Source: Pseudomonas sp. N40(2020) (lineage in GTDB: Bacteria > Pseudomonadota > Gammaproteobacteria > Pseudomonadales > Pseudomonadaceae). From it: DNA of 64,000 bases. Positions 27,679-37,928 of this stretch are shown piece by piece. The position numbers and the translations under genes were made by a program. Numbering within the stretch: position 1 is the stretch's first letter; every line of letters begins with the position of its first letter. The stretch covers positions 1 through 64,000 of the forward strand of contig NZ_JACSZV010000013.1 of assembly GCF_014472415.1 (NCBI RefSeq), in the 5' to 3' direction. A model generated the notes under the pieces. It ran no database searches, was not told the DNA's origin, and worked only from the letters and a program-made list of their open reading frames with translations.

Positions 27679-29349
27679 ATGACCGAGCCAGAAGACCCCA
27701 GCCGTGAGCGTCTCAAGCACCACTTTGCCCAGCGGGTAATTCATCAGGCACGTCAGATTCTTGAGATATGGCAGCGCCTGCAACGCAGTGAATGGTCCAC
27801 CGTCGACCTCGCCGAACTGAGCGAGGCCAACCTGCGTCTGTTGCGTTTTGCCGAGCGCTTCGAACAGCCTGAGCACACCCAGCTCGCGCGCCACATCGGC
27901 CAGTCGCTGGAAGCAGTGGACGCCAATCGCGGTCGCCTCAGTAGCGGCCTGATCACCGACCTCAATCGTTTGATGCAGCGCTTGTCGCGTACCGGCCTGC
28001 GCCATGGCGATCAGCTCGATCAGACTTTCCTGCCGCCGCTGCGCAAACCGATCTACGTGATGCTGCAGGATTACGACCGCGCCGAACGGCTGGCCAAACA
28101 ACTGGAATTCTTCGGCTTGAGCGCGCAGGCGCTGGACAGCGTGGCGGCGTTTCGCTCATCGATGGTCGAGCGCTTGCCCGCCGCAATCGTCATGGACGTG
28201 GACTTCAGCGGCGCCGGCGTAGGCCTGAAGCTCGCCGCCGAAGCTCAGGTCGGTTTGGATGAGCCGCTGCCGCTGTTGTTCTTCAGCCTGCACGAAACCG
28301 ACACGCCGACCCGTCTCGCCGCAGTGCGCGCCGGGGGCCAGGAATTCCTCACCGGCACCCTCGAAGCATCGAGCCTGCTGGAGAAGATCGAAGTCCTGAC
28401 CTGCGTCGCCCAGTACGAACCTTATAAAGTGCTGATCATCGATGACTCCCGCGCCCAGGCCTTGCACACCGAGCGCCTGCTCAACAGCGCCGGGATCGTC
28501 ACCCGTACCTTGATCGAACCGATTCAGGCGATGGCCGAACTGGCGGACTTCCAGCCGGACCTGATCATCCTCGACATGTACATGCCGGCCTGTACCGGCA
28601 CCGAATTGGCCAAGGTGATCCGCCACAACGACCGCTACGTCAGCGTGCCGATCATTTACCTGTCGGCCGAGGACGATCTGGATAAACAGCTCGACGCCAT
28701 GAGCGAAGGCGGCGACGACTTCCTCACCAAACCGATCAAGCCACGGCATCTGATTACCACCGTGCGCAACCGCGCCGCCCGTGCGCGCAACCTCAAGGCG
28801 CGGATGGTGCGCGACAGCCTCACCGGCTTGTACAACCACACGCACATCCTGCAATTGCTCGAAGACTGCTCGTTCCGTGCCCGTCGAGAAAACAAGCCGC
28901 TGAGCTTCGCGATGCTCGACATTGACCACTTCAAGCGGGTCAACGACAGCCACGGCCATCCGATGGGCGACCGAGTGATCAAAAGCCTGGCACTGTTTCT
29001 CAAACAGCGTCTGCGCAAGACCGATTTCATTGGCCGATACGGTGGCGAGGAGTTCGCCATCGTCATGCCCGACACTGATATCGAAGCCGCGCACAAAGTG
29101 CTCGATGAGATTCGCCAGCGTTTTGCCGAAATCCATTACCCGGCCCAGCCGCAAGACTTGTGGTGCACCTTTAGCGCCGGGGTTGTGGAGATGCGCGATG
29201 ACTCCGATAGCCTGATGATGGCGAGCCAGGCCGACGAGGCGCTTTACCGTGCCAAGGGTGCCGGACGCAATCGGGTGCAGACCGCGCGGGACACAAAGCA
29301 AAGTGCCACTTTTTCATCGGAATCCACTGATTCGGTCATAACCCTGTAA
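27679..29349 (+). CDS. gcbA: Diguanylate cyclase GcbA (two receivers + GGDEF)
   Basis: A 556-residue PleD-like enzyme that makes c-di-GMP from GTP. An Hpt-like helical region (about 10-110) is followed by a first, degenerate receiver (about 125-240, VMDVDFSG), a canonical receiver with Asp299 (LIILDMYMPACTG), and a GGDEF domain with active-site GGEEF (455-459) and an RxxD product-inhibition site (RKTD, 446-449). GcbA (PA4843; originally described in P. fluorescens) promotes biofilm initiation and affects dispersion. Neighbouring ctpL and speA match that locus. Confidence 0.93.
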   Translation: MTEPEDPSRERLKHHFAQRVIHQARQILEIWQRLQRSEWSTVDLAELSEANLRLLRFAERFEQPEHTQLARHIGQSLEAVDANRGRLSSGLITDLNRLMQRLSRTGLRHGDQLDQTFLPPLRKPIYVMLQDYDRAERLAKQLEFFGLSAQALDSVAAFRSSMVERLPAAIVMDVDFSGAGVGLKLAAEAQVGLDEPLPLLFFSLHETDTPTRLAAVRAGGQEFLTGTLEASSLLEKIEVLTCVAQYEPYKVLIIDDSRAQALHTERLLNSAGIVTRTLIEPIQAMAELADFQPDLIILDMYMPACTGTELAKVIRHNDRYVSVPIIYLSAEDDLDKQLDAMSEGGDDFLTKPIKPRHLITTVRNRAARARNLKARMVRDSLTGLYNHTHILQLLEDCSFRARRENKPLSFAMLDIDHFKRVNDSHGHPMGDRVIKSLALFLKQRLRKTDFIGRYGGEEFAIVMPDTDIEAAHKVLDEIRQRFAEIHYPAQPQDLWCTFSAGVVEMRDDSDSLMMASQADEALYRAKGAGRNRVQTARDTKQSATFSSESTDSVITL

Positions 29350-29400
29350 CAGAACCGCAATAAATTCAGACGCTTACCATTTCTGCCGTTGGTAGCCGTC

Positions 29401-31347
29401 ATGCGCCTGAAGTTGCTCACCAATCTCAATACTCTGCTGCTGGTCGCCGTGTGCCTGGCACTCGGCGCCACGCTGTGGTGGTCGCAAAAAGCTCTGGAAC
29501 GTCCTTATCTGTTGATGGAGCGTTATTTGGGGCTGTCGCAGCAATTTCAGAACGAGGTGGCGCGCAACGTCGAGGATTACCTCGCCAGCGGTGATGCCCT
29601 GCGTCTGAGCAGCGCCAGTCAGGCCATCGATAGCGTGCAGAAAGAACTCGGCGAACTGCCGCCCGCTCTGGCCGACACCCTGCGTCCGAGCATCTCAGGC
29701 CTGGAAGAATTCAGCAAAACCGACTTGCTCGCCGCCGGCAAACTCGCCGGTGATCCGCAGGCATTGCTGTTGCAGGCCGAACGCGAACTCAGCGCCAGCC
29801 TCGACCAACTCAGCACCTATGCCAATGGCAACGCGACTTGGCTCGCGCCACTGCTCGCCGCATCGCAGCATCTGGGCAAGCTGTCGCTGGCACGGGACAA
29901 ACTGGTCAGCAGCGGCCGCAGCGAACTGGCCGCTGACGTCGAGCGCGAAGTCGACAACATTCGCACTCAGGCGCAGGCGATTGATGCCCTGCCCCTTCTC
30001 GGCGTGATCGCCAGCAACGAATCGAGCAGTGATGACTTCGCGGCGATGATGGGTATCGAAAGCACGGAAAAAGCCGTCGCCGAAGACGCTGGTGTCGGCC
30101 TCAAACGTGAACTCAACAGCCTGCTCGGCCGCTACCCGGCAGAATTGCAACGCACCCGCGAGCAGATTCAGAAACGCACCGATCTGAGCACCGCGACCCA
30201 CCTGAAAATCGCTGCCGTGCAGCAAGCCATCGCAGGTCTTGAACCGGTGGTGCGCGCCCAGCACGGGCAAATTCAGGGCGAAGTACGACTGATGCAAGGC
30301 GTGATGATCGGCCTGATTCTGCTGATCGCACTGCTTATCGACACCCTGCAGCGCCGCCTGGCCCGCACCTTGACCAATCTTGCGCCAGCATTGTCGACCT
30401 GGGCCGAAGGCGATTTCAGTCAAGACATTCAACTGGGCAAGACCAACCGCGAATTGCACGACATCGAAGCGTCGCTCAATCGCTTGCGCGCGTATCTGGT
30501 AGATCTGGTCGGTACGATTCGCGGCAATGCCGAGCAAGTGGCGGGCAGCAGCCGCACCCTTGCCGAACTGAGCAACGATTTGCACAGCGGCGCCGAGCAT
30601 CAGGCCGGGGATACGGCATTGATTCGCGATTCCCTCGGCGAACTGGAGGCCACTATTCAGCAAGTCGCCGGGGATGCCCGTCAGGCGGCCGATGCCAGCC
30701 GTCATGCAGGTTTGGCCGTCGAACATGGCCAAACCGTCATCGGCCAGAGCCTCACCGGACTGCACGCTTTGGTCGGCGAGGTGCAAGGCAACGCGCAGAT
30801 GATCGAACATCTGGCCGAAGAGTCGGCGACCATTGGCGGCGTACTGACGGTGATCCGCTCGATTGCCGATCAGACCAACCTGCTGGCGCTGAACGCGGCG
30901 ATTGAAGCGGCACGCGCCGGGGAAATGGGCCGTGGATTTGCCGTGGTGGCCGAGGAAGTGCGTTCGCTGGCGCAGCGCACCGCCGGGGCGACAGCGGAGA
31001 TTCAAACCCTGATCGCCGGCCTGCAAACCGCCGCCCGGCAATCTGTCGAAGGCATGCGTGCACAGGTCGAGCACGCCGAAGCCACGGCCAATCAGGCGCA
31101 AGCGGCGGACGGCGCGCTGGACAAGATCGTCGGGGCGATCCAAACCATTTCCGACACGGCGATCCGCATCGCCGATATCACCGCGCAGCAGAGCGGCGCG
31201 GTCAGCGAGATTCGCGATCACAGCGAGCGGATTCATCAATTGGGCGGGGATAACTTGCTGCGCATCGGCCAGGGCCGTGAACAGGGCGAGAACCTCCTGG
31301 TATTGGGCGGGCAGTTGCATACGGCCGTTCAGGCCTTCCGTGTCTGA
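29401..31347 (+). CDS. ctpL: Methyl-accepting chemotaxis protein CtpL-like
   Basis: A 648-residue transducer: TM1 (about 8-26), a periplasmic helical ligand domain (about 27-295), TM2 (about 300-320), a HAMP segment, and a C-terminal signalling domain whose hairpin tip shows [20 protein letters not shown] and [16 protein letters not shown]. aeruginosa CtpL (PA4844), at the same place beside gcbA, mediates phosphate and chloroethylene responses; the ligand here is not provable. The ATG at 29401 is chosen over an in-frame TTG at 29389; neither has a strong ribosome site. Confidence 0.87.
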   Translation: MRLKLLTNLNTLLLVAVCLALGATLWWSQKALERPYLLMERYLGLSQQFQNEVARNVEDYLASGDALRLSSASQAIDSVQKELGELPPALADTLRPSISGLEEFSKTDLLAAGKLAGDPQALLLQAERELSASLDQLSTYANGNATWLAPLLAASQHLGKLSLARDKLVSSGRSELAADVEREVDNIRTQAQAIDALPLLGVIASNESSSDDFAAMMGIESTEKAVAEDAGVGLKRELNSLLGRYPAELQRTREQIQKRTDLSTATHLKIAAVQQAIAGLEPVVRAQHGQIQGEVRLMQGVMIGLILLIALLIDTLQRRLARTLTNLAPALSTWAEGDFSQDIQLGKTNRELHDIEASLNRLRAYLVDLVGTIRGNAEQVAGSSRTLAELSNDLHSGAEHQAGDTALIRDSLGELEATIQQVAGDARQAADASRHAGLAVEHGQTVIGQSLTGLHALVGEVQGNAQMIEHLAEESATIGGVLTVIRSIADQTNLLALNAAIEAARAGEMGRGFAVVAEEVRSLAQRTAGATAEIQTLIAGLQTAARQSVEGMRAQVEHAEATANQAQAADGALDKIVGAIQTISDTAIRIADITAQQSGAVSEIRDHSERIHQLGGDNLLRIGQGREQGENLLVLGGQLHTAVQAFRV

Positions 31348-31356
31348 TAAATCGCC

Positions 31357-31419
31357 TTCGCGAGCAGGCTCGCTCCCACAGGGGTGTGCATTCCAATGTG
31401 GGAGCGAGCCTGCTCGCGA
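31357..31419. repeat. REPIN (paired inverted REP elements)
   Basis: Two inverted REP copies (31357-31380 and 31397-31419) with a 16-bp centre lie 9 bp past the ctpL stop. They share the TGTGGGAGCGAGCCTGCTCGCGA core with 105-127 and 39550-39640. This compact pair is the unit mobilised by RAYT transposases in fluorescent pseudomonads. The 239-bp ctpL–aroQ gap holds no gene. Confidence 0.85.
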
Positions 31420-31586
31420 TAACGCCAGATCAATCACCACAATGACCGGATCAGATCACTCGGTCACAAATTTTGCGCAAACATCGGCCATCGTGCTGGC
31501 TATTGCATAGAACTGGACAGTCACAAAGTCTTTGCGGCATAGTCGCCGGGTTCTGACGACTGCTTATTCATAACAAGGACACGCAG

Positions 31587-32042
31587 ATGGCAACCCTACT
31601 GGTGCTGCACGGCCCCAACCTGAACCTGCTCGGCACCCGCGAACCGGGCACCTATGGGTCGACGACCCTGGCACAGATCAATCAGGACCTGGAGCGCCGC
31701 GCCCGTGAAGCCGGCCATCATCTGTTGCATCTGCAAAGCAATGCCGAGTACGAATTGATCGATCGCATCCACGCCGCGCGCGGCGAAGGTGTGGATTTCA
31801 TCCTGATCAATCCAGCAGCTTTTACACATACAAGTGTTGCATTACGTGACGCGCTGCTGGGAGTGAGCATCCCATTCATCGAAGTGCATTTGTCCAACGT
31901 GCACAAACGCGAACCTTTCCGCCATCACTCTTACTTCTCCGATGTAGCGGTAGGAGTGATCTGCGGCCTTGGCGCCAGCGGTTACCGACTGGCCCTGGAG
32001 GCTGCACTAGAGCAGCTTGAACAACAAGCTATACGCCCCTGA
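31587..32042 (+). CDS. aroQ: Type II 3-dehydroquinate dehydratase AroQ
   Basis: A 151-residue dodecameric-type dehydratase of the shikimate pathway, converting 3-dehydroquinate to 3-dehydroshikimate. Signature residues are in [18 protein letters not shown] (flexible lid with Arg and Tyr), [17 protein letters not shown] and the EVHLSN strand. Full family length. Only 24 bp separate it from accB, the usual aroQ–accB–accC operon. Confidence 0.96.
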   Translation: MATLLVLHGPNLNLLGTREPGTYGSTTLAQINQDLERRAREAGHHLLHLQSNAEYELIDRIHAARGEGVDFILINPAAFTHTSVALRDALLGVSIPFIEVHLSNVHKREPFRHHSYFSDVAVGVICGLGASGYRLALEAALEQLEQQAIRP

Positions 32043-32066
32043 CCGACCCTTGGGAGTTGATGATTA

Positions 32067-32528
32067 ATGGATATCCGTAAAGTTAAGAAACTGATCGAAT
32101 TGCTGGAAGAGTCCGGCATCGACGAGCTCGAGATCAAGGAAGGCGAAGAGTCCGTACGCATCAGCCGTCACAGCAAGACCCCGGCTCAGCAGTACTACGC
32201 ACCTGCACCGATGCAAGCACCGGCTGCCGCACCTGTTGCCGCCGCTCCTGTCGCTGCTGCAGCACCGGCTGCCGCTGCTGCTCCAGCGTTGAATGGCACT
32301 GTTGCCCGTTCGCCGATGGTTGGCACGTTCTATCGCAAGTCTTCGCCAGCCTCGCCGTCCTTCGTTGAAGTCGGCCAGACCGTGAAGAAAGGCGACACCC
32401 TGTGCATCGTTGAAGCCATGAAGATGATGAACCACATCGAAGCTGAAACCAGCGGTGTGATCGAGTCCATCCTCGTCGAAGACGGCCAGCCGGTTGAGTA
32501 CGACCAACCGCTGTTCACCATCGTTTGA
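32067..32528 (+). CDS. accB: Biotin carboxyl carrier protein AccB
   Basis: A 153-residue acetyl-CoA carboxylase subunit. An N-terminal helix region (about 1-45) and an Ala/Pro-rich flexible linker (about 50-78) precede the biotinyl domain with biotin-accepting Lys in EAMKMMN. It carries carboxybiotin between AccC and the carboxyltransferase. 17 bp before accC; operon aroQ–accB–accC. Confidence 0.97.
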   Translation: MDIRKVKKLIELLEESGIDELEIKEGEESVRISRHSKTPAQQYYAPAPMQAPAAAPVAAAPVAAAAPAAAAAPALNGTVARSPMVGTFYRKSSPASPSFVEVGQTVKKGDTLCIVEAMKMMNHIEAETSGVIESILVEDGQPVEYDQPLFTIV

Positions 32529-32545
32529 ACTGCGGAGAGCCTTTG

Positions 32546-33904
32546 ATGACTGCGAAGTTGGAAAAAGTTCTGATCGCTAACCGCGGTGAGATCGCCCTGC
32601 GGATTCTGCGTGCCTGCAAAGAGATGGGCATCAAGACCGTCGCCGTTTACTCCAAGGCCGACAAAGAGCTGATGCACCTGGGTCTGGCAGACGAATCCGT
32701 CTGCATCGGCCCGGCGTCTGCCGCTCAGTCTTACCTGCACATCCCGGCCATCATCGCTGCGGCTGAAGTGACTGGCGCTACCGCCATTCACCCGGGCTAC
32801 GGTTTCCTCGCGGAAAACGCCGATTTTGCCGAGCAGGTCGAGAACTCCGGCTTCGCCTTCATCGGCCCGAAAGCCGACACCATTCGCCTGATGGGCGACA
32901 AGGTATCGGCCAAGCACGCGATGATCGAAGCGGGTGTGCCAACCGTTCCAGGTTCTGACGGCCCACTGCCGGAAGACGAAGAAACGGCGCTGCGTATCGG
33001 TCGTGAAGTCGGCTACCCGGTGATCATCAAAGCCGCTGGCGGCGGTGGTGGTCGCGGCATGCGCGTGGTTCACAAGGAAGAAGACCTGATCTCCTTCGCC
33101 AAACTGACCCGCACCGAAGCAGGCGCGGCGTTCGGCAACCCGATGGTGTATCTGGAAAAATTCCTGACCAACCCTCGTCACGTGGAAGTCCAGGTTCTTT
33201 CCGACGGCCAGGGCCACGCCATCCACCTGGGCGACCGCGATTGCTCGCTGCAACGTCGTCACCAGAAGGTTCTCGAAGAAGCGCCGGCACCGGGCATCGA
33301 CGAGCAGGCGCGCCAGGAAGTTCTGGCTCGCTGCGTCAAGGCGTGCATCGACATCGGCTACCGTGGCGCCGGCACTTTCGAGTTCCTGTACGAGAACGGT
33401 CGTTTCTACTTCATCGAAATGAACACCCGTGTTCAGGTGGAGCACCCGGTTTCGGAAATGGTTACCGGTATCGACATCGTCAAGGAGATGCTCAGCATCG
33501 CCGCTGGCAACAAGCTGTCGTTCACGCAGGATGACGTGGTGATCCGCGGTCACTCGCTGGAATGCCGGATCAACGCTGAAGACCCGAAAACCTTCATGCC
33601 GAGCCCGGGCACGGTCAAGCATTTCCATGCCCCAGGCGGCAACGGCGTTCGCGTCGATTCGCACCTGTACAGCGGTTATGCGGTTCCGCCGAACTACGAC
33701 TCGCTGATCGGCAAGCTGATCACTTACGGCGCTACCCGCGACGAAGCCATGGCGCGCATGCGCAATGCCCTGGACGAAATCGTGGTTGACGGGATCAAGA
33801 CCAACATCCCGCTGCACCGTGATCTGGTTCGTGACGAAGGCTTCTGCAAAGGGGGCGTGAACATTCACTACCTCGAGCACAAGCTGGCTGGCGAGAAGCA
33901 CTAA
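32546..33904 (+). CDS. accC: Biotin carboxylase AccC
   Basis: A 452-residue ATP-grasp biotin carboxylase that carboxylates the AccB biotin with ATP and bicarbonate. Visible are [18 protein letters not shown], the glycine-rich ATP lid [13 protein letters not shown], and the catalytic segment [13 protein letters not shown]. The ATG at 32546 follows GGAG. Last gene of the accB–accC unit, followed by a strong terminator at 33922-33947. Confidence 0.97.
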   Translation: MTAKLEKVLIANRGEIALRILRACKEMGIKTVAVYSKADKELMHLGLADESVCIGPASAAQSYLHIPAIIAAAEVTGATAIHPGYGFLAENADFAEQVENSGFAFIGPKADTIRLMGDKVSAKHAMIEAGVPTVPGSDGPLPEDEETALRIGREVGYPVIIKAAGGGGGRGMRVVHKEEDLISFAKLTRTEAGAAFGNPMVYLEKFLTNPRHVEVQVLSDGQGHAIHLGDRDCSLQRRHQKVLEEAPAPGIDEQARQEVLARCVKACIDIGYRGAGTFEFLYENGRFYFIEMNTRVQVEHPVSEMVTGIDIVKEMLSIAAGNKLSFTQDDVVIRGHSLECRINAEDPKTFMPSPGTVKHFHAPGGNGVRVDSHLYSGYAVPPNYDSLIGKLITYGATRDEAMARMRNALDEIVVDGIKTNIPLHRDLVRDEGFCKGGVNIHYLEHKLAGEKH

Positions 33905-33921
33905 GCTTCAGCCCGCACCAG

Positions 33922-33947
33922 ACAAAGCCGCCTTCGGGCGGCTTTGT
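33922..33947 (+). terminator. Rho-independent terminator of accBC
   Basis: An 11-bp stem ACAAAGCCGCC with a TTCG tetraloop and perfect complementary arm, ending in TTGTTGTTT, 17 bp after the accC stop. Confidence 0.9.
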
Positions 33948-33960
33948 TGTTTCTGCAGTA

Positions 33961-34050
33961 AAGATCAAAAGATCGCAGCCTTCGGCAGCTCCTACATGTG
34001 TAATGCATTCCCCTGCAGGAGCTGCCGCAGACTGCGATCTTTTGATCTTC
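33961..34050. repeat. Paired inverted palindromic repeat (GATCGCAG type)
   Basis: Arms around 33961-33995 and 34014-34050 share AAGATCAAAAGATCGCAG and GGCAGCTCCT in inverted orientation, separated by about 18 bp. The same sequence family occurs at 1-70. It lies between the accC terminator and prmA. Confidence 0.75.
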
Positions 34051-34143
34051 GACCATAGTCGTGTTCTGCGGCGCGCTCGCGTAAACTTGCGCGCTTCTCG
34101 CTGGCCGCTAGGCTGCAATCATATTTTTTCAAAGGTGCCCGCC

Positions 34144-35022
34144 ATGCCTTGGCTGCAAGTACGACTCGCCATCAGCCCGGAACAAGCCGAAACCTACGAA
34201 GACGCTTTCCTTGAAGTGGGCGCCGTATCGGTGACATTCATGGACGCCGAAGATCAGCCGATCTTCGAGCCGGAACTCAACACCACACCGCTGTGGGCGC
34301 ACACGCACCTGCTGGCCCTGTTCGAGGGCGGCACTGAAGCCGCACCGGTACTGGCCCATCTGGAGTTGCTGACCGGCAGCCCGCTGCCGGAGCATCACAG
34401 CGAAGTCATCGAAGACCAGGATTGGGAACGCAGCTGGATGGACGGTTTCCAGCCAATGCGTTTCGGCCAGCGCCTGTGGATTGTGCCGAGCTGGCACGCC
34501 GCTCCGGAGCCTGACGCGGTCAACCTGCTGCTCGATCCGGGCCTGGCTTTCGGCACCGGTACTCACCCGACCACCGCGCTGTGCCTGGAATGGCTCGACG
34601 GCCAGGATCTGAAAGACTGCAACGTGCTGGACTTCGGCTGCGGCTCGGGGATTCTGGCCATCGCCGCCCTGTTGCTCGGCGCTAAAGAAGCAGTCGGTAC
34701 CGACATCGATGTGCAGGCGCTGGAAGCCTCGCGTGACAATGCCGGTCGCAACAACATTGCCGACGAGCTGTTCCCGCTGTATCTGCCGGAAGATCTGCCT
34801 CAGGTCAAAGCCGACGTGCTGGTCGCCAATATTCTGGCCGGCCCGCTGGTTTCGCTGGCTCCGCAACTGTCCAGCCTGGTCAAGTCCGGGGGGCGTCTGG
34901 CGCTGTCTGGCATCCTCGCCGAACAAGGTGAAGAAGTCGCTGCCGCTTATGCTCAGGACTTCGATCTCGACCCGATCGCCAATCGCGATGGCTGGGTGCG
35001 CATTACCGGGCGTCGGCGCTAG
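34144..35022 (+). CDS. prmA: Ribosomal protein L11 methyltransferase PrmA
   Basis: A 292-residue enzyme. The N-terminal substrate-recognition domain (about 1-90) is followed by the SAM domain with [36 protein letters not shown] and [10 protein letters not shown]. It trimethylates L11 at several amino groups. AAAGGTG lies before the ATG at 34144. A frame upstream to 34003 runs through the repeat and is rejected. 30 bp before the DUF3426 gene. Confidence 0.96.
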   Translation: MPWLQVRLAISPEQAETYEDAFLEVGAVSVTFMDAEDQPIFEPELNTTPLWAHTHLLALFEGGTEAAPVLAHLELLTGSPLPEHHSEVIEDQDWERSWMDGFQPMRFGQRLWIVPSWHAAPEPDAVNLLLDPGLAFGTGTHPTTALCLEWLDGQDLKDCNVLDFGCGSGILAIAALLLGAKEAVGTDIDVQALEASRDNAGRNNIADELFPLYLPEDLPQVKADVLVANILAGPLVSLAPQLSSLVKSGGRLALSGILAEQGEEVAAAYAQDFDLDPIANRDGWVRITGRRR

Positions 35023-35052
35023 AATGGCCGCCTGCATAATCCGGATCGCCGC

Positions 35053-36333
35053 ATGACCGACAGTTTCGTCACTCAGTGCCCGCATTGCCAAACCAGTTTC
35101 CGTGTCAGCCATGCTCAATTGAGCGTGGCCCGCGGGGTGGTTCGCTGCGGCTCTTGCCTGCAAGTGTTCAACGCCGCCAAACAGCTGCTTGAGCAACACG
35201 CTGGCAAGGACGCGGTGACGCCGGTCGCGCCGCCGATTGAAACGCTGCCCGTCGAGGAGCTACCGCTTGTCGAACCCCCGGCCATCGTCGAGCCGCCGGC
35301 ACCGCGCGCCATCAGCCAAAAACAGTGGAGCGCCTCGGAGCTGGACCTCGACAGCCTCGATCTGGACGAAGAACTCGCCCGTCTCGAACAACGGGAAATC
35401 CAGCCGACCACCGAATTCGGTCGTCCGCGCGAAGATTCCCTGAGCGCCCGGCGCGATAGCCCCGAAGCCGATGAAACCGTGTGGCGCGACAGTCTGTTCA
35501 GTGCGCGTGACGACGAGCACACGCCCACGCCCGAGGCAGAAGACGAAGCCGATCCGCAAATCCTTGACGTCGAACAGGTAAAAACCACGCGCACCGAGCC
35601 CTCCCTGTCGCTGGAACCGGTGGATCTGGACGACGAGCCGGCGATCCCGCAACTGCGTCTGCACGATCCGATTGATCCGAATGCCCGTCGCGAGCACCTG
35701 TCCGCCAGTGACGAAGCCGATGACGACGATCTGCCTGCAATCGAGCCATCGCGCAAAAAACGCGAACGCGCAGAACCCGGCGTGCGCGCCGAAGTGTTGC
35801 AGGACCTGACTGACGACCCGCTGCAACTGGACTGGCAAAAACGCCGCTCGCCGTGGGGTCGACGCCTGCTATGGCTGACGCTGGTGCTGCTGGCCGCCGG
35901 TGGTTTGGCTTTCCAGTACATCGCCTATCATTTTGATGAACTGGCACGTCAGGATCAGTATCGTCCATGGTTCCAGCAAGTCTGCCCGCAGATCGGTTGC
36001 ACAGTGCCGTCCAAGGTCGACATCGCCAAAATCAAGAGCAGCAATCTGGTGGTGCGCAGCCATCCGGAGTTCAGCGGTGCGCTGGTGGTCGACGCGATCA
36101 TCTATAACCGCGCGACGTTCTCCCAGCCGTTTCCGCTGCTGGAACTGCGTTTTGCCGACCTTAACGGCCATCTGATCGCCAGTCGCCGCTTCAAACCCGG
36201 CGAATACCTCAACGGCGACCTCGAAGGTCTGGCGGAGATGCCGCCGCAAACGCCGATTCACATCGCTCTGGATATTCTCGATCCAGGCCCGAAAGCGGTG
36301 AATTACAGCCTGAGTTTTCACTCGCCCGAGTGA
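35053..36333 (+). CDS. DUF3426 zinc-ribbon membrane protein
   Basis: A 426-residue protein. It has an N-terminal MJ0042-type zinc finger (CPHCQTSF ... VRCGSCLQVF, about 9-36), a long acidic, low-complexity cytoplasmic region (about 55-260), a membrane helix (LLWLTLVLLAAGGLAFQYIA, about 275-295) and a periplasmic DUF3426 domain (about 300-425). Function unknown; conserved downstream of prmA in pseudomonads. Probably co-transcribed with prmA. Confidence 0.9.
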   Translation: MTDSFVTQCPHCQTSFRVSHAQLSVARGVVRCGSCLQVFNAAKQLLEQHAGKDAVTPVAPPIETLPVEELPLVEPPAIVEPPAPRAISQKQWSASELDLDSLDLDEELARLEQREIQPTTEFGRPREDSLSARRDSPEADETVWRDSLFSARDDEHTPTPEAEDEADPQILDVEQVKTTRTEPSLSLEPVDLDDEPAIPQLRLHDPIDPNARREHLSASDEADDDDLPAIEPSRKKRERAEPGVRAEVLQDLTDDPLQLDWQKRRSPWGRRLLWLTLVLLAAGGLAFQYIAYHFDELARQDQYRPWFQQVCPQIGCTVPSKVDIAKIKSSNLVVRSHPEFSGALVVDAIIYNRATFSQPFPLLELRFADLNGHLIASRRFKPGEYLNGDLEGLAEMPPQTPIHIALDILDPGPKAVNYSLSFHSPE

Positions 36334-36518
36334 ATTGCTTCACCGCTTCTTGATTGACGGCAATTTTCTGACTTCGCGCTGCACAACCAAACCGCTGGCG
36401 ATAACGGAATAACTGTTCAGATTTTGTTCAATTCAGCCTTTATCCAGTCATCGAGAGCGGGTATCATGCCCACCCTTTTTCGAACTCTCATGATCCGGCC
36501 CCACTTCAGGGAAGTCCT

Positions 36519-37529
36519 ATGTCGGCGGTACGCATCGGCCCATATACATTACAGAACGGCTTGATTCTCGCCCCGATGGCGGGCGTCACCGACCAGCCCT
36601 TTCGTCAGCTGTGCAAGCGTCTGGGCGCGGGGCTTGTAGTCTCGGAAATGGTCACCAGTGACATGAGCCTGTGGAACACCCGCAAGTCGCGCATGCGCAT
36701 GATTCACGAAGGCGATCCCGAACCACGCTCGGTACAGATCGCCGGTGGCGACGCGCAGATGCTGGCGGATGCAGCACGGGCCAACGTCGAACTGGGCGCA
36801 CAGATTATTGATATCAACATGGGTTGCCCGGCAAAAAAAGTCTGCAACAAGGCCGCCGGCTCTGCGTTGCTGAAGGATGAAGCACTGGTCACCGAGATCC
36901 TGCAGGCCGTCGTGGCTGCGGTTGATGTGCCGGTGACCCTGAAGATCCGCACCGGATGGGATCGCGACAACAAGAACGGCCTGACCGTGGCAAAGATCGC
37001 CGAGCAGGCCGGGATCACCGCGCTGGCAGTGCATGGCCGCACTCGCGCCGATCTGTACACCGGCGAAGCCGAATACGACACGATTGCCGCGATCAAGCAG
37101 GCTGTGTCGATCCCGGTGTTTGCCAATGGCGATATCGATTCGCCGGAAAAGGCCCGCTACGTGCTCGACGCGACCGGTGCCGATGGCCTGTTGGTAGGCC
37201 GTGCCGCCCAAGGGCGGCCATGGATTTTTCGCGAGATCGATCATTACCTGCGTACCGGCGAGAAATTGCCGGCCCCGCAACTGATCGAAGTGGAACGCAT
37301 ACTGCTAGAGCATCTGGCCGCACTTCACGCTTTCTATGGGGACGTGATGGGCGTGCGCATTGCTCGAAAGCATGTGGGCTGGTATCTCGCAACCTTGCCG
37401 GGCGCCAGGGAGTTTCGCGCCCACTTCAATCGTTTGGATGGTACGGAAACACAATGCGCCAACGTTCGGGAGTTCTTCGCCGAGCGTTACAAAAGCCTGA
37501 CAGGGGACGAAGAAGGGGTGGCCGCATGA
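36519..37529 (+). CDS. dusB: tRNA-dihydrouridine synthase DusB
   Basis: A 336-residue FMN enzyme reducing specific uridines of tRNA (position 17 for DusB). It shows [20 protein letters not shown], the catalytic-Cys motif [15 protein letters not shown] and [22 protein letters not shown] precedes the ATG. A possible promoter in the 185-bp upstream gap has TATCAT at 36462-36467 and a GC-rich discriminator, as at stringently controlled fis promoters; this is tentative. ATGA overlap with fis, the classical dusB–fis operon. Confidence 0.96.
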   Translation: MSAVRIGPYTLQNGLILAPMAGVTDQPFRQLCKRLGAGLVVSEMVTSDMSLWNTRKSRMRMIHEGDPEPRSVQIAGGDAQMLADAARANVELGAQIIDINMGCPAKKVCNKAAGSALLKDEALVTEILQAVVAAVDVPVTLKIRTGWDRDNKNGLTVAKIAEQAGITALAVHGRTRADLYTGEAEYDTIAAIKQAVSIPVFANGDIDSPEKARYVLDATGADGLLVGRAAQGRPWIFREIDHYLRTGEKLPAPQLIEVERILLEHLAALHAFYGDVMGVRIARKHVGWYLATLPGAREFRAHFNRLDGTETQCANVREFFAERYKSLTGDEEGVAA

Positions 37530-37846
37530 CGATGATGACCGAGACTTTAGTGAGTGGAACAGCACCCGTGAGCGACAACGTGAATTTGAAACAGCACCTC
37601 AATACTCCGAGCGAAGAAGGCCAGACCCTTCGCGGGAGTGTCGAGAAGGCGCTGCACAATTATTTCGCCCACCTTGAGGGCGCGTCCGTCACGGATGTGT
37701 ACAACCTGGTGCTCTCCGAAGTCGAGGCTCCCCTGCTCGAAAGCGTGATGAACTACGTCAAGGGCAACCAGACCAAGGCCAGTGAGCTGCTGGGACTCAA
37801 CCGCGGCACGCTGCGCAAGAAACTCAAGCAGTACGATCTGCTGTAA
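37526..37846 (+). CDS. fis: Nucleoid-associated protein Fis
   Basis: A 106-residue Fis protein. The C-terminal HTH ([20 protein letters not shown]) and the dimerisation helices are near-identical in pattern to P. aeruginosa Fis. It bends DNA and regulates rRNA, tRNA and growth-phase genes. The ATG overlaps the dusB stop, followed by two further in-frame ATGs (37532, 37535) that cannot be excluded. A terminator follows at 37864-37896. Confidence 0.96.
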   Translation: MTMMTETLVSGTAPVSDNVNLKQHLNTPSEEGQTLRGSVEKALHNYFAHLEGASVTDVYNLVLSEVEAPLLESVMNYVKGNQTKASELLGLNRGTLRKKLKQYDLL

Positions 37847-37863
37847 GCATTCAATCAAACCAG

Positions 37864-37896
37864 AAAGGCGCCCGCGTAAAACCGGTCGCCTTTTTT
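37864..37896 (+). terminator. Rho-independent terminator of dusB–fis
   Basis: Stem AAAGGCG-C-CCG (37864-37874) pairs with CGG-T-CGCCTTT (37883-37893), with one mismatch, followed by a run of six T. It lies 17 bp after the fis stop and just before purH. Confidence 0.85.
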
Positions 37897-37928
37897 GCTG
37901 ACTTCCTTTGCTTTTGATGGAAATTGAG

